Of a stretch of DNA of 64,000 bases, positions 36,100 to 44,458 are shown one piece after another. The notes under the pieces were generated by a model that was given only the letters and a program-made list of their open reading frames with translations, ran no database searches and was not told the origin of the DNA. The stretch spans positions 62,001 to 126,000 of the forward strand of contig CABUQV010000003.1 of assembly GCA_902493855.1 (NCBI GenBank), written 5' to 3'. Each line of letters opens with the position of its first letter. Position 1 is the first letter of the stretch. Made by a program: the position numbers and the translations under genes. Origin of the DNA: an uncultured Collinsella sp. (GTDB taxonomy: Bacteria > Actinomycetota > Coriobacteriia > Coriobacteriales > Coriobacteriaceae).

Positions 36100-36858
36100 T
36101 CACTCCTCGCTCTGCGAATACGAAGCGTCAAGAATCTCCTGCGCGTAAGCGCGCTCCTCGGGCGTGAGCCGCGCCGTCTCGATCAAGTCGGGACGCCAGC
36201 GGCAGGTGCGCTCGATGGCGTTCTTGCGACGCCAGGCATCGACCTTGGCGTGATCGCCGCTCACAAGCACCGGAGGCACGCCCTCGCCGTTGAACTCGGC
36301 AGGACGGGTATACTGCGCGTACTCGAGCAGGCCTCCATCCTCGGCGGTCGAGAACGACTCGTCCACGTTGCTCATCTCGTCGCCCAGGGCGCCGGGAATG
36401 AGGCGTACGACGGCATCGGCAACGACCATAGCGGGAAGCTCGCCGCCCGTGAGCACGTAGTCGCCGATCGACAGACGCTCATCGGCATACGCATACGCGC
36501 GCTCGTCGACGCCCTCGTAGCGACTGCACACAAACAGCAGGCGCTCACTTTTGAGCAGGCGCTCGGCCACACGCTGCGTAAAAGGCTCGCCACAGGGGGT
36601 GAAAAACACTACGGTGGGCTTGGGACCCTCGGAGCTGATGGCCTCGATGGCCTCGGCAATAGGCTCGACCTTCATGAGCATGCCCTGCCCGCCGCCGTAC
36701 GGCTCGTCATCGACGGTACGATGGCGGTCGTGCGTCCAGTCGCGCAGGTTATACGCCTTAAAATCAAAAAGGCCGGCCTTGCGGGCGCGGCCCAAGATCG
36801 ATGTGGACATGACGGGCTCAAACATCTCGGGAAAGACCGAAAGGGTCTCGATCAGCAT
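36100..36858 (-). CDS. trmD: tRNA (guanine-37-N1)-methyltransferase
   Basis: SPOUT knot methyltransferase for m1G37, needed to prevent frameshifting. The 252 residues carry MLIETLSVFPEMFEP, DWTHDRHRTVDDEPYGGGQGMLMK, CSRYEGVDERAY and IGDYVLTGGELPAMVV. The C-terminal domain with YTRPAEFNGEGVPPVLVSGDH completes it. The stop codon overlaps the alternative lepB start region. Usual company: rpsP, khpA and rimM upstream. Confidence 0.97.
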   Translation of the reverse strand: MLIETLSVFPEMFEPVMSTSILGRARKAGLFDFKAYNLRDWTHDRHRTVDDEPYGGGQGMLMKVEPIAEAIEAISSEGPKPTVVFFTPCGEPFTQRVAERLLKSERLLFVCSRYEGVDERAYAYADERLSIGDYVLTGGELPAMVVADAVVRLIPGALGDEMSNVDESFSTAEDGGLLEYAQYTRPAEFNGEGVPPVLVSGDHAKVDAWRRKNAIERTCRWRPDLIETARLTPEERAYAQEILDASYSQSEE

Positions 36859-36868
36859 GTTGTCCTCC

Positions 36869-37390
36869 CTACTTGTCCATATCGATCAGGCCGTCCATAA
36901 CGTGGACGGAAATTGTTCCTGTGTCGGGAAGATCGAGCACGACCTGCTCGATCACGGGAATCAGTACCTCGCCATACCGATCGCCCTCAACAACCCAAAC
37001 ATCGTTAGCGGGCGTCGACATGATCTCGACGATCGTGCCGAGTAAACCGAAGCGCTCGTCGACCACCTCGCGACCCATCAGGTCGGTATAGGCAGCGTCG
37101 AGCGAATCGAGCTCAAAGTCGTCACGATTTGCCAGCACGTAGCATCCCGTGATGCCCTCGGCGGCCGTCAAGTCGTCAATGCCCTCAAACGAGACCAGAT
37201 CGCCATCGCCCGTATCGGTGACGGACACGACCGTGCAAAAGCGGTCGCGCTTGAGCGCCGGCGGCGTCAGGGCGACGCGCATACCCGGCTCTAATACAGA
37301 AGGAAGCCCCCGCAGCGGCTGCGCGAGGACCTCCCCCTTCCTTCCGTGCGGCTTGACCACACGGGCGATGTTTTTGTACTGGGACCTCAA
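36869..37390 (-). CDS. rimM: Ribosome maturation factor RimM
   Basis: Helps 30S assembly around S19. The 173 residues have the N-terminal RimM barrel (NIARVVKPHGRKGEVLAQPL) and the PRC-barrel domain (LMGREVVDERFGLLGTIVEIM, then PVIEQVVLDLPDTGTISVHVMDGLI). The TTG at 37390 is the best supported start, just after the khpA stop. It sits between khpA and trmD as in most bacteria. Confidence 0.94.
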   Translation of the reverse strand: MRSQYKNIARVVKPHGRKGEVLAQPLRGLPSVLEPGMRVALTPPALKRDRFCTVVSVTDTGDGDLVSFEGIDDLTAAEGITGCYVLANRDDFELDSLDAAYTDLMGREVVDERFGLLGTIVEIMSTPANDVWVVEGDRYGEVLIPVIEQVVLDLPDTGTISVHVMDGLIDMDK

Positions 37391-37394
37391 GGTC

Positions 37395-37679
37395 CTAGCC
37401 CAGAACCTCTACCTCGACAGCAGTGTCGAGGCGAGCGGCCAGTGCACGGGCGAGCGTGCGAATGGCCTTGATGGTACGGCCACGACGGCCGATGACCTTA
37501 GCGACGTCATCCTCGGCGACCGAAACTTCAATCGTAGAGGCGTCGTCACCATCGATGACCTCAAGGCTCACGGAATCCGGGTCGTCGACGATCTGAACAA
37601 CGAGATATTCGACGAGATCGGCGATGCGATCTGAGAGCATTGCCTCACCCTCGAGCTGTGCAGCGTCAACCTCAGGCAC
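37395..37679 (-). CDS. khpA: KH-domain RNA-binding protein KhpA
   Basis: A 94-residue single KH-domain protein. The GRRG loop in KVIGRRGRTIKAIRTLARA is the RNA-binding signature. Homologues bind many small RNAs and influence cell division and wall synthesis. It lies between rpsP and rimM, the conserved place of this gene. It is slightly longer at the N-terminus than the smallest members, with an acidic stretch. Confidence 0.93.
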   Translation of the reverse strand: MPEVDAAQLEGEAMLSDRIADLVEYLVVQIVDDPDSVSLEVIDGDDASTIEVSVAEDDVAKVIGRRGRTIKAIRTLARALAARLDTAVEVEVLG

Positions 37680-37682
37680 GAT

Positions 37683-38024
37683 TTACTCCTCGGCGCCCTC
37701 AGCGGCCTCAGCGGCAGCCTTAGCGGCCTCGGCCTCTTTGGCGAGCTGCTTCTTGGACTTCTTGACGACGGTCTCGGTCTTCTCGCCCTCGTTGGCGGCC
37801 TTGACCAGAGCGGCGACGGCGTCGGTGAGCTGAGCGCCCTTGGACTGCCAGTCGGCGATCTTCTCGAGGTCGAGGTTGATGGTCTTGGGGGCGGTCATCG
37901 GGTTGTAGCGGCCAACCTCCTCGATGATACGACCGTCACGCGGGGCGCGGGAATCGGCGACGACGACACGGTAGTACGGACGCTTCTTAGCGCCGTGACG
38001 AGCAAGGCGAATCTTGACTGCCAA
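37683..38024 (-). CDS. rpsP: 30S ribosomal protein S16
   Basis: Small-subunit assembly protein. VKIRLARHGAKKRPYYRVVVADSRAPRDGR-type sequence and IIEEVGRYNPM identify it. The TTG at 38024 is six bases after GAGGAG; longer in-frame starts are not family-like. A Lys/Ala/Glu-rich tail of about 25 residues (ending AEAAEGAEE) extends beyond the core. It is the first gene of rpsP-khpA-rimM-trmD-lepB. Confidence 0.95.
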   Translation of the reverse strand: MAVKIRLARHGAKKRPYYRVVVADSRAPRDGRIIEEVGRYNPMTAPKTINLDLEKIADWQSKGAQLTDAVAALVKAANEGEKTETVVKKSKKQLAKEAEAAKAAAEAAEGAEE

Positions 38025-38080
38025 AGGAAACTCCTCCAACCAAGCAGCTTTAGGCTGCAACTACAAACAAACAGTTGAAC

Positions 38081-38109
38081 ATAATACGCCATCGACGCGG
38101 GCAGGTGAA
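38081..38109 (-). promoter_or_regulatory. rpsP promoter
   Basis: TTCACC (-35, 38104-38109) and TATTAT (-10, 38081-38086) are 17 bases apart, about 55 bases before the rpsP start. Confidence 0.55.
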
Positions 38110-38213
38110 GTCCGTGAGACCAACTTCTTCGGTGTAGTCGAGGGAAAATCCATATCTTAGACAAGAATTCGGGATTTGCAAGCACATACACGCACCCCAG
38201 ATGAGCTGCGCGG

Positions 38214-38219
38214 TATACT
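38214..38219 (+). promoter_or_regulatory. dinB -10 element, possibly giving a leaderless transcript
   Basis: TATACT ends six bases before the ATG at 38226, the spacing seen at leaderless actinobacterial promoters. No -35 consensus was found. Confidence 0.45.
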
Positions 38220-38225
38220 CATGAC

Positions 38226-39479
38226 ATGGAAAGACGCGAACATACATACGGTTATGAGGATGCCATGGGCGTCACGCCGCCTCCCTGGACGGGTCCGGCG
38301 GTGGGCCTGATGGACCTTGATGCGTTTTTTGCGAGCGTGGAAATGCTCGATCATCCCGAATGGCGAGGAAAGCCGCTCATCGTGGGCGGAGACGCCGATT
38401 CGCGTGGCGTCGTGTCCACGTGTTCGTATGAGGCACGTCGCTTTGGCGTGCACTCTGCCATGGCCTCGGCCGAGGCGCGGCGCTTGTGCCCGCAAGCCAT
38501 TTGGACGCACGGGCACTTTGATCGCTACCGCGAGGTGAGCGCGCAGGTCATGGCGATTCTCGCCGACGAGACGCCGCGCGTGGAGCGCGTATCCATCGAC
38601 GAAGCCTTTATCGATATCACACCGGGTCGCTTTGCGCCCGAAGACCCGCTGCTGGTTGCGCGGCGTATAAGCGACCGTGTGGCAGAGCTGGGAGTGACCT
38701 GCTCCATTGGCGTGGGCTGCAACAAGACGGTCGCAAAGATCGCAAGCGAGCGGGATAAGCCGTTTGGGCTGACCATCGTGCGCCCCGGAACCGAGCAGCG
38801 CTTTTTGGCCGCGCTGCCGGTATCTGCCATGAGCGGCATCGGACGCTCGGCCGAGGAGCGACTGCGCCGCATGCGCATCTACACCCTCGGCGAGCTTTCG
38901 CGCGCGCCTGAGTCCACACTGGCCTCTATTTTTGGCGTCAACGGCGAACGCATGCGCCAGCGTGCGCTGGGACTCGAAATCTCTGAAGTCACGAGTCTCG
39001 ATGAAGAGCGCGAGGTCAAGTCTGTCAGCAATGAACGCACCTTTGCTAAAGATTTGACTGAGCGTGGGGATATTGAGGCGGCGATTGCGCTGTTGGGAGA
39101 GTCAGTGGGACGCCGCCTGCGCCGTCAGGGGCTGACGGGTGCCACGGTAACGCTCAAGCTTAAGTATTCGTATGGCAGCGGGCGTACGGCACAGCGCCGG
39201 CTGCCTCATCCGACCGACGATGAGAACATCTTCGTGGCGGTTGCGCTCGAACTGCTCGACAACATCTGGCAGGATGGCATGCATGTTCGCTTAGCGGGCA
39301 TCGGCATGAGCGACTTCGACCACCAAGGCGGCATCCAGACTGACCTGTTCTGCGAGATTGATGACCGCGGAGCCCAATCCAGCAACCGCCGCGACCTCTC
39401 CGTCGCCATCGACGCCGTCCGAGACAAATTCGGCGACACCGCCCTTTCCTTCGGCCGCCAATCCCGCTTCAACGATTAA
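38226..39479 (+). CDS. dinB: DNA polymerase IV (Y family)
   Basis: Error-prone translesion polymerase. The 417 residues show the Y-family catalytic motifs: MDLDAFFASVE with the first metal-binding Asp, SYEARRFGVHSAM, and RVSIDEAFIDIT with the catalytic Asp-Glu. A thumb/HhH region (MSGIGRSAEERLRRM) and a little-finger domain follow. No clear clamp-binding QxxLF tail is seen beyond LSFGRQSRF. Start: the ATG at 38226 lies right behind a TATACT, so it may be leaderless; an ATG at 38266 with GAGGAT upstream is the alternative. It is the lone plus-strand gene in this part of the window. Confidence 0.93.
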   Translation: MERREHTYGYEDAMGVTPPPWTGPAVGLMDLDAFFASVEMLDHPEWRGKPLIVGGDADSRGVVSTCSYEARRFGVHSAMASAEARRLCPQAIWTHGHFDRYREVSAQVMAILADETPRVERVSIDEAFIDITPGRFAPEDPLLVARRISDRVAELGVTCSIGVGCNKTVAKIASERDKPFGLTIVRPGTEQRFLAALPVSAMSGIGRSAEERLRRMRIYTLGELSRAPESTLASIFGVNGERMRQRALGLEISEVTSLDEEREVKSVSNERTFAKDLTERGDIEAAIALLGESVGRRLRRQGLTGATVTLKLKYSYGSGRTAQRRLPHPTDDENIFVAVALELLDNIWQDGMHVRLAGIGMSDFDHQGGIQTDLFCEIDDRGAQSSNRRDLSVAIDAVRDKFGDTALSFGRQSRFND

Positions 39480-39491
39480 CCGCCTTTGGGC

Positions 39492-39534
39492 AAAAAGAAA
39501 GCCGGGCAGGTGCGGAAAACCGCAACTGCCCGGC
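39492..39534 (-). terminator. Terminator of the rplU-to-rsfS gene run
   Basis: A near-perfect hairpin of 15 bp (39501-39515 with 39520-39534) is followed on the minus strand by TTTCTTTTT (39492-39500). It may also end dinB transcripts from the other side, where the tail is not T-rich. Confidence 0.8.
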
Positions 39535-39575
39535 GATATGCGTGAGGGTAGCTAAACCCCGTCTCAAATGAGCTA

Positions 39576-40031
39576 CTAGAGGAGGTTGAGGGGGAGCTGG
39601 GGAGCGTCACCCCAGAGCTTTTCGAGACGGTAGAAGTCGCGCGCCTCGGGAGTGAAGACGTGGACGACAACCGAACCATAGTCCATGAGCATCCAGGTCT
39701 TCTGCTCGCGACCCTCGATGGAGAACGGGTGCTCGCCGCAAGCCTCGGCGACCTTCTCCTCGATCTCGTCGACGATAGAATCGACCTGGCGGTTGTTGGT
39801 ACCGGTGGCAAGCACAAAGTAGTCGCATACGTCGGAAAGCTCGGTCAGGTCGAGCACCTGAACGTCCTCGCCCTTCTTGTCGTAGGCGGCCTGCGCGGCG
39901 GCGCGGGCGACATCCTCGGCGGCGACACCGCTCGCGGACAGCGAGGCGGCAGTGCGGTCGGACGTGGCGACGAAGCTCTTGTGCTCCACACCTTCAAGAA
40001 TCTGCTCGTCGGTCATGGTCTCGTCGGCCAT
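39576..40031 (-). CDS. rsfS: Ribosomal silencing factor RsfS
   Basis: Binds L14 and blocks subunit joining when nutrients fall. The 151 residues include the family core VLDLTELSDVCDYFVLATGTNNRQVDSI-type sequence and WMLMDYGSVVVHVF. An N-terminal extension of about 50 residues, Ala/Asp-rich, precedes it. AGAGGT supports the ATG at 40031. It follows yqeK and nadD, the standard nadD-yqeK-rsfS order. Confidence 0.94.
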   Translation of the reverse strand: MADETMTDEQILEGVEHKSFVATSDRTAASLSASGVAAEDVARAAAQAAYDKKGEDVQVLDLTELSDVCDYFVLATGTNNRQVDSIVDEIEEKVAEACGEHPFSIEGREQKTWMLMDYGSVVVHVFTPEARDFYRLEKLWGDAPQLPLNLL

Positions 40032-40058
40032 GGAATACCTCTTTCTAGACAGCCCGAG

Positions 40059-40667
40059 CTAGCGCAGCTGGGCGTAATGGTTGTAAATCGTAATAGCTGT
40101 GGGATAAAGATAGCGCCCGGACTGGATCACATAGACCAAACCCTGCGCAAAACAGGAGAAGAACAACTCATCGAGCGTCGACTCCCCCACCATCTTGCGC
40201 AGCGCATGCGCATAGTCGCCGTGGCGGTTGGGCTCGATGGCATCGGCCACAAAGACCACCATATCGAGCGGCGTCATGTCGCAGGCACCCACGGTGTGAC
40301 GGTCGACAGCCTGGAAAACGGCCGGCGACAACTCGGGGAAAAGCTGCGGAAGCTCATAGGCGGCAACAGGGCCATGCAAAAGCGGCGTCGCGGCAGAAGG
40401 AGAGCCGGCAATCTTAATGCCGTAATGCAGAGCGCGCGTGACCAGCTCGTCATCGGAAAGCACCTTGTCCCAGTCGTGGATCAAGCCGGCGGCAGCGGCA
40501 TCAAAGCGGTCGACGCCGTAGACCTCGGCCAGATGAAGTGCGGTCTCGGCAACACCCAGCGAATGCACATAGCGCTTGCGCTTATCCTTCATGCGAACAT
40601 CGAGCAGCTCTTGAATGCGCTTGAGCAGCGCGCGCTCATCGCCCTCAAACTGATCCTCTACCGACAA
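40059..40667 (-). CDS. yqeK: HD-domain nucleotide hydrolase YqeK
   Basis: Symmetrical Ap4A hydrolase family. The HD metal site is seen as YVHSLGVAETALHLAEVYG (first His), then GLIHDWDKVLS (the HD pair) and later LHGPVAAYEL and DRHTVG. At 202 residues the length is normal. The TTG at 40667 is the likely start. It is located between nadD and rsfS as in many Gram-positives. Confidence 0.91.
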   Translation of the reverse strand: MSVEDQFEGDERALLKRIQELLDVRMKDKRKRYVHSLGVAETALHLAEVYGVDRFDAAAAGLIHDWDKVLSDDELVTRALHYGIKIAGSPSAATPLLHGPVAAYELPQLFPELSPAVFQAVDRHTVGACDMTPLDMVVFVADAIEPNRHGDYAHALRKMVGESTLDELFFSCFAQGLVYVIQSGRYLYPTAITIYNHYAQLR

Positions 40668-40679
40668 CGTAGACCCCCA

Positions 40680-41357
40680 TCACTCAAAATCTTCTTGGCC
40701 CAAATCGGCATATAGCCTGCGTTTGCGAATGTAGCCGAGCACGGACTCGCTCGTAAGATAGCGCACGCTCATACCGCGAGCAACTCGCTTACGAATGTTC
40801 GTCGAGCTGATCGCCAGCGCCGGAATCTGAATATAGCGCACGTCGAACGGCAGCCCCGACTCTTTGATTCGGGCACGCGCCGTATCGATATCAAAGCCCG
40901 GTCGCGTCGCCGCAATAAAGGTAGCAAGCTCAGCGATTCGTTCGGCATCATGCCAAGTCACAATATCGATAATCGCGTCGGCGCCCGTAATAAAGTAGAG
41001 CTTTACCTGCGGCGGGTAAAAGTCGCGAAGGGCATGAAGCGTATCGGCCGTATAGGTTACGCCCGGGCGGTCGATCTCGAACCGGCTCGCCAAAAAGGCC
41101 GGGTTCGCAGCGGTGGCGAGGACCGTCATGGCATAACGGTCCTCGGCAGGCGTCACCGGCTTGTCAAGCTTAAAGGCAGGAGAGCCCGCCGGCATAAAGA
41201 GCACAGCGTCCAAGTCGAGCGACTCGCGCGCCTGCTCGGCGGTCACCAGGTGCCCGTAATGGATGGGATCAAAGGTGCCACCCATAATGCCGAGCCTAAA
41301 CTCCTGCCCGTCCTCTAGAGGAAGCTCGGGCAGACCGATTCCACCGCGCAGCGACAT
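40680..41357 (-). CDS. nadD: Nicotinate-nucleotide adenylyltransferase
   Basis: Forms nicotinate adenine dinucleotide in NAD synthesis. The nucleotidyltransferase motifs are clear: LGIMGGTFDPIHYGHL (with the HxGH-type histidines) near residue 23 and ISSTNIRKRV near 190. At 225 residues it has about 20 extra N-terminal residues before the fold. The ATG at 41357 is three bases behind the obgE stop. Confidence 0.95.
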   Translation of the reverse strand: MSLRGGIGLPELPLEDGQEFRLGIMGGTFDPIHYGHLVTAEQARESLDLDAVLFMPAGSPAFKLDKPVTPAEDRYAMTVLATAANPAFLASRFEIDRPGVTYTADTLHALRDFYPPQVKLYFITGADAIIDIVTWHDAERIAELATFIAATRPGFDIDTARARIKESGLPFDVRYIQIPALAISSTNIRKRVARGMSVRYLTSESVLGYIRKRRLYADLGQEDFE

Positions 41358-41360
41358 GGC

Positions 41361-42827
41361 TTACTCGCCCTCCGAGGTCTCGGCATCGTCCGCGGCATCC
41401 ACCGCATCGACAACCTCGACGCCCTCATCCGCAGCATCGGTAACGTCAATGGCCTCAACGGCAACGTCCTCGCCAGCATCCTCGAGCTCCTCGTACTCCG
41501 AGAAGTCCTCAGCGCCCTCAAAGTCAAAGGCGCGCTGGCAAATGCGGACCTCGTCGCCCGCACGGCAACCGGCCTTCTCGAGCGCGTCGTCAACACCCAT
41601 ACGCGCAAACTTATGCTGCAGGTAAATGACGGCTTCCTCATTTTCCCAGTCGGTCTGAATGACCATGCGCTCGATGGCGCGACCGACCACGCGGAAGGCA
41701 CCGGGCTCTTCCTGGACAATGCGGAAACGCTTCTCACGCTGCAGGCGGCGGCGCTCCCACTCATCGTCGCGCAGAACGACCGGCTCATCCGAGACAGCCA
41801 ACTCGGCGCGCAGCTTAGCCACCTGCTCGCCCACGGCAAGCATCAGCGTGTTGAGGCCGGCGCCCGTCACAGCAGACACGGCAAAGAACATATGTCCATC
41901 GTCGAGCGCTGCGCGCTTAAGGTCGGCAATCTTGTCGGCCGTGCCCGGCGCGTCGCACTTGTTGGCAACGACGATCTGCGGACGCTCCGAGAGCTCGGCG
42001 CCATACTGCTCGAGCTCGCGGTTAATGATGTGGTAATCCTCGACCGGATCGCGATCCTCAAAACCGCCCGTCATGTCGACGACATGCATGATCAGGGCCG
42101 TACGCTCAATGTGGCGCAGGAACTGGTGACCCAAGCCCTTGCCCTCGCTCGCACCTTCGATAAGACCGGGGACGTCAGCAACGACGTAAGAATATTCGCC
42201 GGCACGCACCATGCCGAGGTTCGGCACGAGCGTGGTAAACGGGTAGTCGGCAATCTTGGGGCGGGCGGCACTCATGCGCGCAATGAGCGATGACTTACCC
42301 ACCGAGGGGAAGCCCACGAGCGCGGCATCGGCCATGAGCTTCATCTCGAGCTCAATCCAGTGCTCCTCGGCCGGCTCGCCCAGCTGAGCGAACGCGGGCG
42401 CGCGGCGCACCGACGTCACAAAGTGCGTGTTGCCCAGGCCGCCGGCACCGCCGGGCGCCACGACAACGCGCTCGCCATCATGCACCAAGTCGGCAATCTC
42501 GAACATCGGGGTCTGCGTCTCGAGGTCGAGCTCGCGTACCACGGTACCCATAGGGACCTTGAGAATCAGGTCCTCGCCGCTCTTACCGTTACGACGGGCA
42601 CCCTGCCCGTGCGTGCCGCGCTCGGCGCGGAAGTGATGCTTAAAGCGGTAATCGATCAGCGAAGACAGCTGAGCATCGGCCTGGATGACGACATTGCCGC
42701 CACGACCGCCGTCGCCGCCATCGGGGCCGCCCTTGGGGACAAATGCCTCGCGCCTAAACGACATGCATCCGGCTCCGCCGTCGCCGCCGCACACGTTAAT
42801 GCGGCTGATATCGGTGAACTGTGACAA
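41361..42827 (-). CDS. obgE: GTPase ObgE/CgtA
   Basis: Ribosome-assembly and stress GTPase. The Gly-rich Obg domain covers the first 155 residues or so (INVCGGDGGAGCMSFRREAFVPKGGPDGGDGGRGG-type). The G domain then has GFPSVGKSSLI (P-loop), DVPGLIEGASEGKGLG and NKCD. An OCT domain follows (ERRRLQREKRFRIVQEE, then RVVGRAIERMVIQTDWEN). The end is a long acidic tail of about 50 residues rich in Asp/Glu/Ala. The TTG at 42827 follows GGAGGCG. A terminator between rpmA and obgE may reduce its expression relative to the ribosomal genes. Confidence 0.95.
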   Translation of the reverse strand: MSQFTDISRINVCGGDGGAGCMSFRREAFVPKGGPDGGDGGRGGNVVIQADAQLSSLIDYRFKHHFRAERGTHGQGARRNGKSGEDLILKVPMGTVVRELDLETQTPMFEIADLVHDGERVVVAPGGAGGLGNTHFVTSVRRAPAFAQLGEPAEEHWIELEMKLMADAALVGFPSVGKSSLIARMSAARPKIADYPFTTLVPNLGMVRAGEYSYVVADVPGLIEGASEGKGLGHQFLRHIERTALIMHVVDMTGGFEDRDPVEDYHIINRELEQYGAELSERPQIVVANKCDAPGTADKIADLKRAALDDGHMFFAVSAVTGAGLNTLMLAVGEQVAKLRAELAVSDEPVVLRDDEWERRRLQREKRFRIVQEEPGAFRVVGRAIERMVIQTDWENEEAVIYLQHKFARMGVDDALEKAGCRAGDEVRICQRAFDFEGAEDFSEYEELEDAGEDVAVEAIDVTDAADEGVEVVDAVDAADDAETSEGE

Positions 42828-42843
42828 CAGAATCGCCTCCTAC

Positions 42844-42887
42844 AAAAAAGAGGGAGACCCTTGAATCCTAAAACTCAAGTGCCTCCC
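42844..42887 (-). terminator. Terminator between rpmA and obgE
   Basis: On the minus strand a stem with two internal mismatches (42876-42887 with 42852-42863) is followed by TTTTTT (42844-42849), only 17 bases before the obgE start. Confidence 0.75.
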
Positions 42888-42912
42888 ACATATGTGCTCT
42901 ATGAAGGGTGAA

Positions 42913-43170
42913 TTACGCGTTCGCGAGCGGGCGTACGCTGACCCTGTGCTTGATACCCTTGTGGAACTCAACGGTACCGTCGACCAGCGCGAACAGCGTG
43001 TCGTCCTTACCACGGCCAACGTTCTCACCCGGGTGGATGTGCGTGCCGTGCTGACGGACGAGAATCGTGCCCGTGGTTACCGTCTGGCCGGCATAGCGCT
43101 TCGTGCCAAGGCGCTGACCGCGGGAGTCACGGCCATTACGGGAGGAACCGAGTCCTTTTTTGTGTGCCAT
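42913..43170 (-). CDS. rpmA: 50S ribosomal protein L27
   Basis: Large-subunit protein whose N-terminus reaches the peptidyl-transferase centre. The 85 residues open with AHKKGLGSSRNGRDS and contain GTKRYAGQTVTTGTILVRQHGT. It begins directly with AHKKG, so there is no cleavable N-terminal extension of the Firmicutes type. Order rplU-rpmA-obgE is conserved. Confidence 0.97.
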   Translation of the reverse strand: MAHKKGLGSSRNGRDSRGQRLGTKRYAGQTVTTGTILVRQHGTHIHPGENVGRGKDDTLFALVDGTVEFHKGIKHRVSVRPLANA

Positions 43171-43203
43171 TGTGTATACCTACTCTTTCGTTACGAGTGT
43201 AAT

Positions 43204-43578
43204 CTACTCGGCGACGGGAGCCTCGGCAACAGCCTCAGCCTCTGCCTTGACAGCCTTCTTGGCGCGGGACGTAGCCTGGACCTTCACGATCTTCAGCTTG
43301 GTGAGCTGCTGACGGTGACCCTTCAGACGACGATAGCGCTTACGCTTGTGGAACTTGAAGACCAGCTGCTTCTCGCCCTTGAACTGCTCAACGATCTGAG
43401 CGATAACCTTGGCCTTGGCCAGCTTGTCGGGATCGGTGACGATCTTCTTACCATCGTTGAGGAAGATAACCGGCAGGGTGACCTTGTCGCCCTCATTGCC
43501 CTCGATCTTCTCGACGGTGATGACATCGTCGGTGGCGACCTTGTACTGCTTGCCGCCCGTGTTAACGATTGCGTACAT
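43204..43578 (-). CDS. rplU: 50S ribosomal protein L21
   Basis: Large-subunit protein. YAIVNTGGKQYKVATDDVITVEKI opens it, and KFHKRKRYRRLKGHRQQLTKLKI is typical of the C-terminal half. At 124 residues it has about 20 extra residues, an Ala/Glu/Val-rich tail, beyond the usual end. The ATG at 43578 is chosen because the family begins MYAIV; an earlier in-frame start is not conserved. A good promoter lies 43 bases upstream. Confidence 0.96.
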   Translation of the reverse strand: MYAIVNTGGKQYKVATDDVITVEKIEGNEGDKVTLPVIFLNDGKKIVTDPDKLAKAKVIAQIVEQFKGEKQLVFKFHKRKRYRRLKGHRQQLTKLKIVKVQATSRAKKAVKAEAEAVAEAPVAE

Positions 43579-43620
43579 GTTTACTTGCCCTTCATGCATC
43601 AGTTAGTGCAACAGCCGAAT

Positions 43621-43649
43621 ATAGTAGCAGGCGAAAATACCCCCGTCAA
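43621..43649 (-). promoter_or_regulatory. rplU-rpmA promoter
   Basis: TTGACG (-35, 43644-43649) and TACTAT (-10, 43621-43626) are 17 bases apart. The -35 overlaps the stop codon of the preceding gene. Confidence 0.7.
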
Positions 43650-44458
43650 CGAGTATGTGGAGCAAATCCACAAGTTCGCACAGGTATGGGGCTGACGAGT
43701 CGGCCCTCGTCGTCCTCGCATGCTTGATTCTGACGCTCGACATCGTAGGAGCAGATGGTCACGAGGTCTTGCATACCGGTGGAAACAATAGGTGCATCCA
43801 CGCCCGGGGTCAAGCCCTGCAACAAAACATCAGCCGCAGAAAGCAAAATTTCCGGACGCATGGAGCCCTCGTTGTCGGCATGGGTGTCGAGCATGAGCAC
43901 CAAATGGTCCGGGCGCTCCCCCGCCGTGAGCTCATAGCCCACGAGCGTGTGATCCAAATCTAAGCGCTTGCTCTTTTTGCCGCGCGAGTAGTCGATGCCA
44001 TGGTCCGCGCGCAGCGTGTCGATCGCACGACGCACCTCATCGGCGCTTACGGGCGCCTCGGGATCCAAGTGCAGGTCGATGCGATACGACAGGCGCGTGA
44101 GCTGCGCCGTCAACGCCGGCGTGCGCACGTCGATGTACGCCGCCTCGATAGGCGCCAAATCGGCCGGAGACGCCGCAGCCAGGCGTCCAAACGCCTCGTC
44201 GAGCGCCACGAACTCGGTCATAAACAGGTCATACCACTCGCAGGTCGACGACGTACCAACCGGTAGCGCCGAAGAAAAGCCCACGCGCATGTGCGGAGAG
44301 AAGCCCTGCGTGACGGCATAGGGAAGTCCCGCACGGCGCACGATGCGCTCAATGGTATGGATTACTTCGAGATGGCCCAGGTACTTAAGGCGATCGCGCT
44401 TGCCATAGCGAACACGAAGCCTAAAGAGCGAGGGGTTGTCGGTCAGGCGCTCACTCAT
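43646..44458 (-). CDS. DUF2344 / TIGR03936-type radical-SAM-linked protein
   Basis: A 270-residue protein of unknown biochemistry. The family opening is well kept: LRVRYGKRDRLKYLGHLEVIHTIERIVRRAGLPYAVTQGFSPH-type sequence, followed by SSALPVGTSSTCEWYDLFM. In other bacteria this domain is fused to, or encoded next to, a TIGR03960 radical SAM protein, exactly as here (4-base ATGA overlap with the upstream gene). It is probably part of one RNA- or ribosome-related modification enzyme, judging from the constant rplU-rpmA neighbourhood. That role is an inference. Confidence 0.85.
   Translation of the reverse strand: MSERLTDNPSLFRLRVRYGKRDRLKYLGHLEVIHTIERIVRRAGLPYAVTQGFSPHMRVGFSSALPVGTSSTCEWYDLFMTEFVALDEAFGRLAAASPADLAPIEAAYIDVRTPALTAQLTRLSYRIDLHLDPEAPVSADEVRRAIDTLRADHGIDYSRGKKSKRLDLDHTLVGYELTAGERPDHLVLMLDTHADNEGSMRPEILLSAADVLLQGLTPGVDAPIVSTGMQDLVTICSYDVERQNQACEDDEGRLVSPIPVRTCGFAPHTR

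Noticed and set aside
38230..38260. CGAAC and GGTT near the dinB start as a LexA (SOS) box
   Set aside because: The half-sites are nine bases apart and the second is incomplete. The actinobacterial box needs GAAC-N4-GTTC, so the spacing does not fit.
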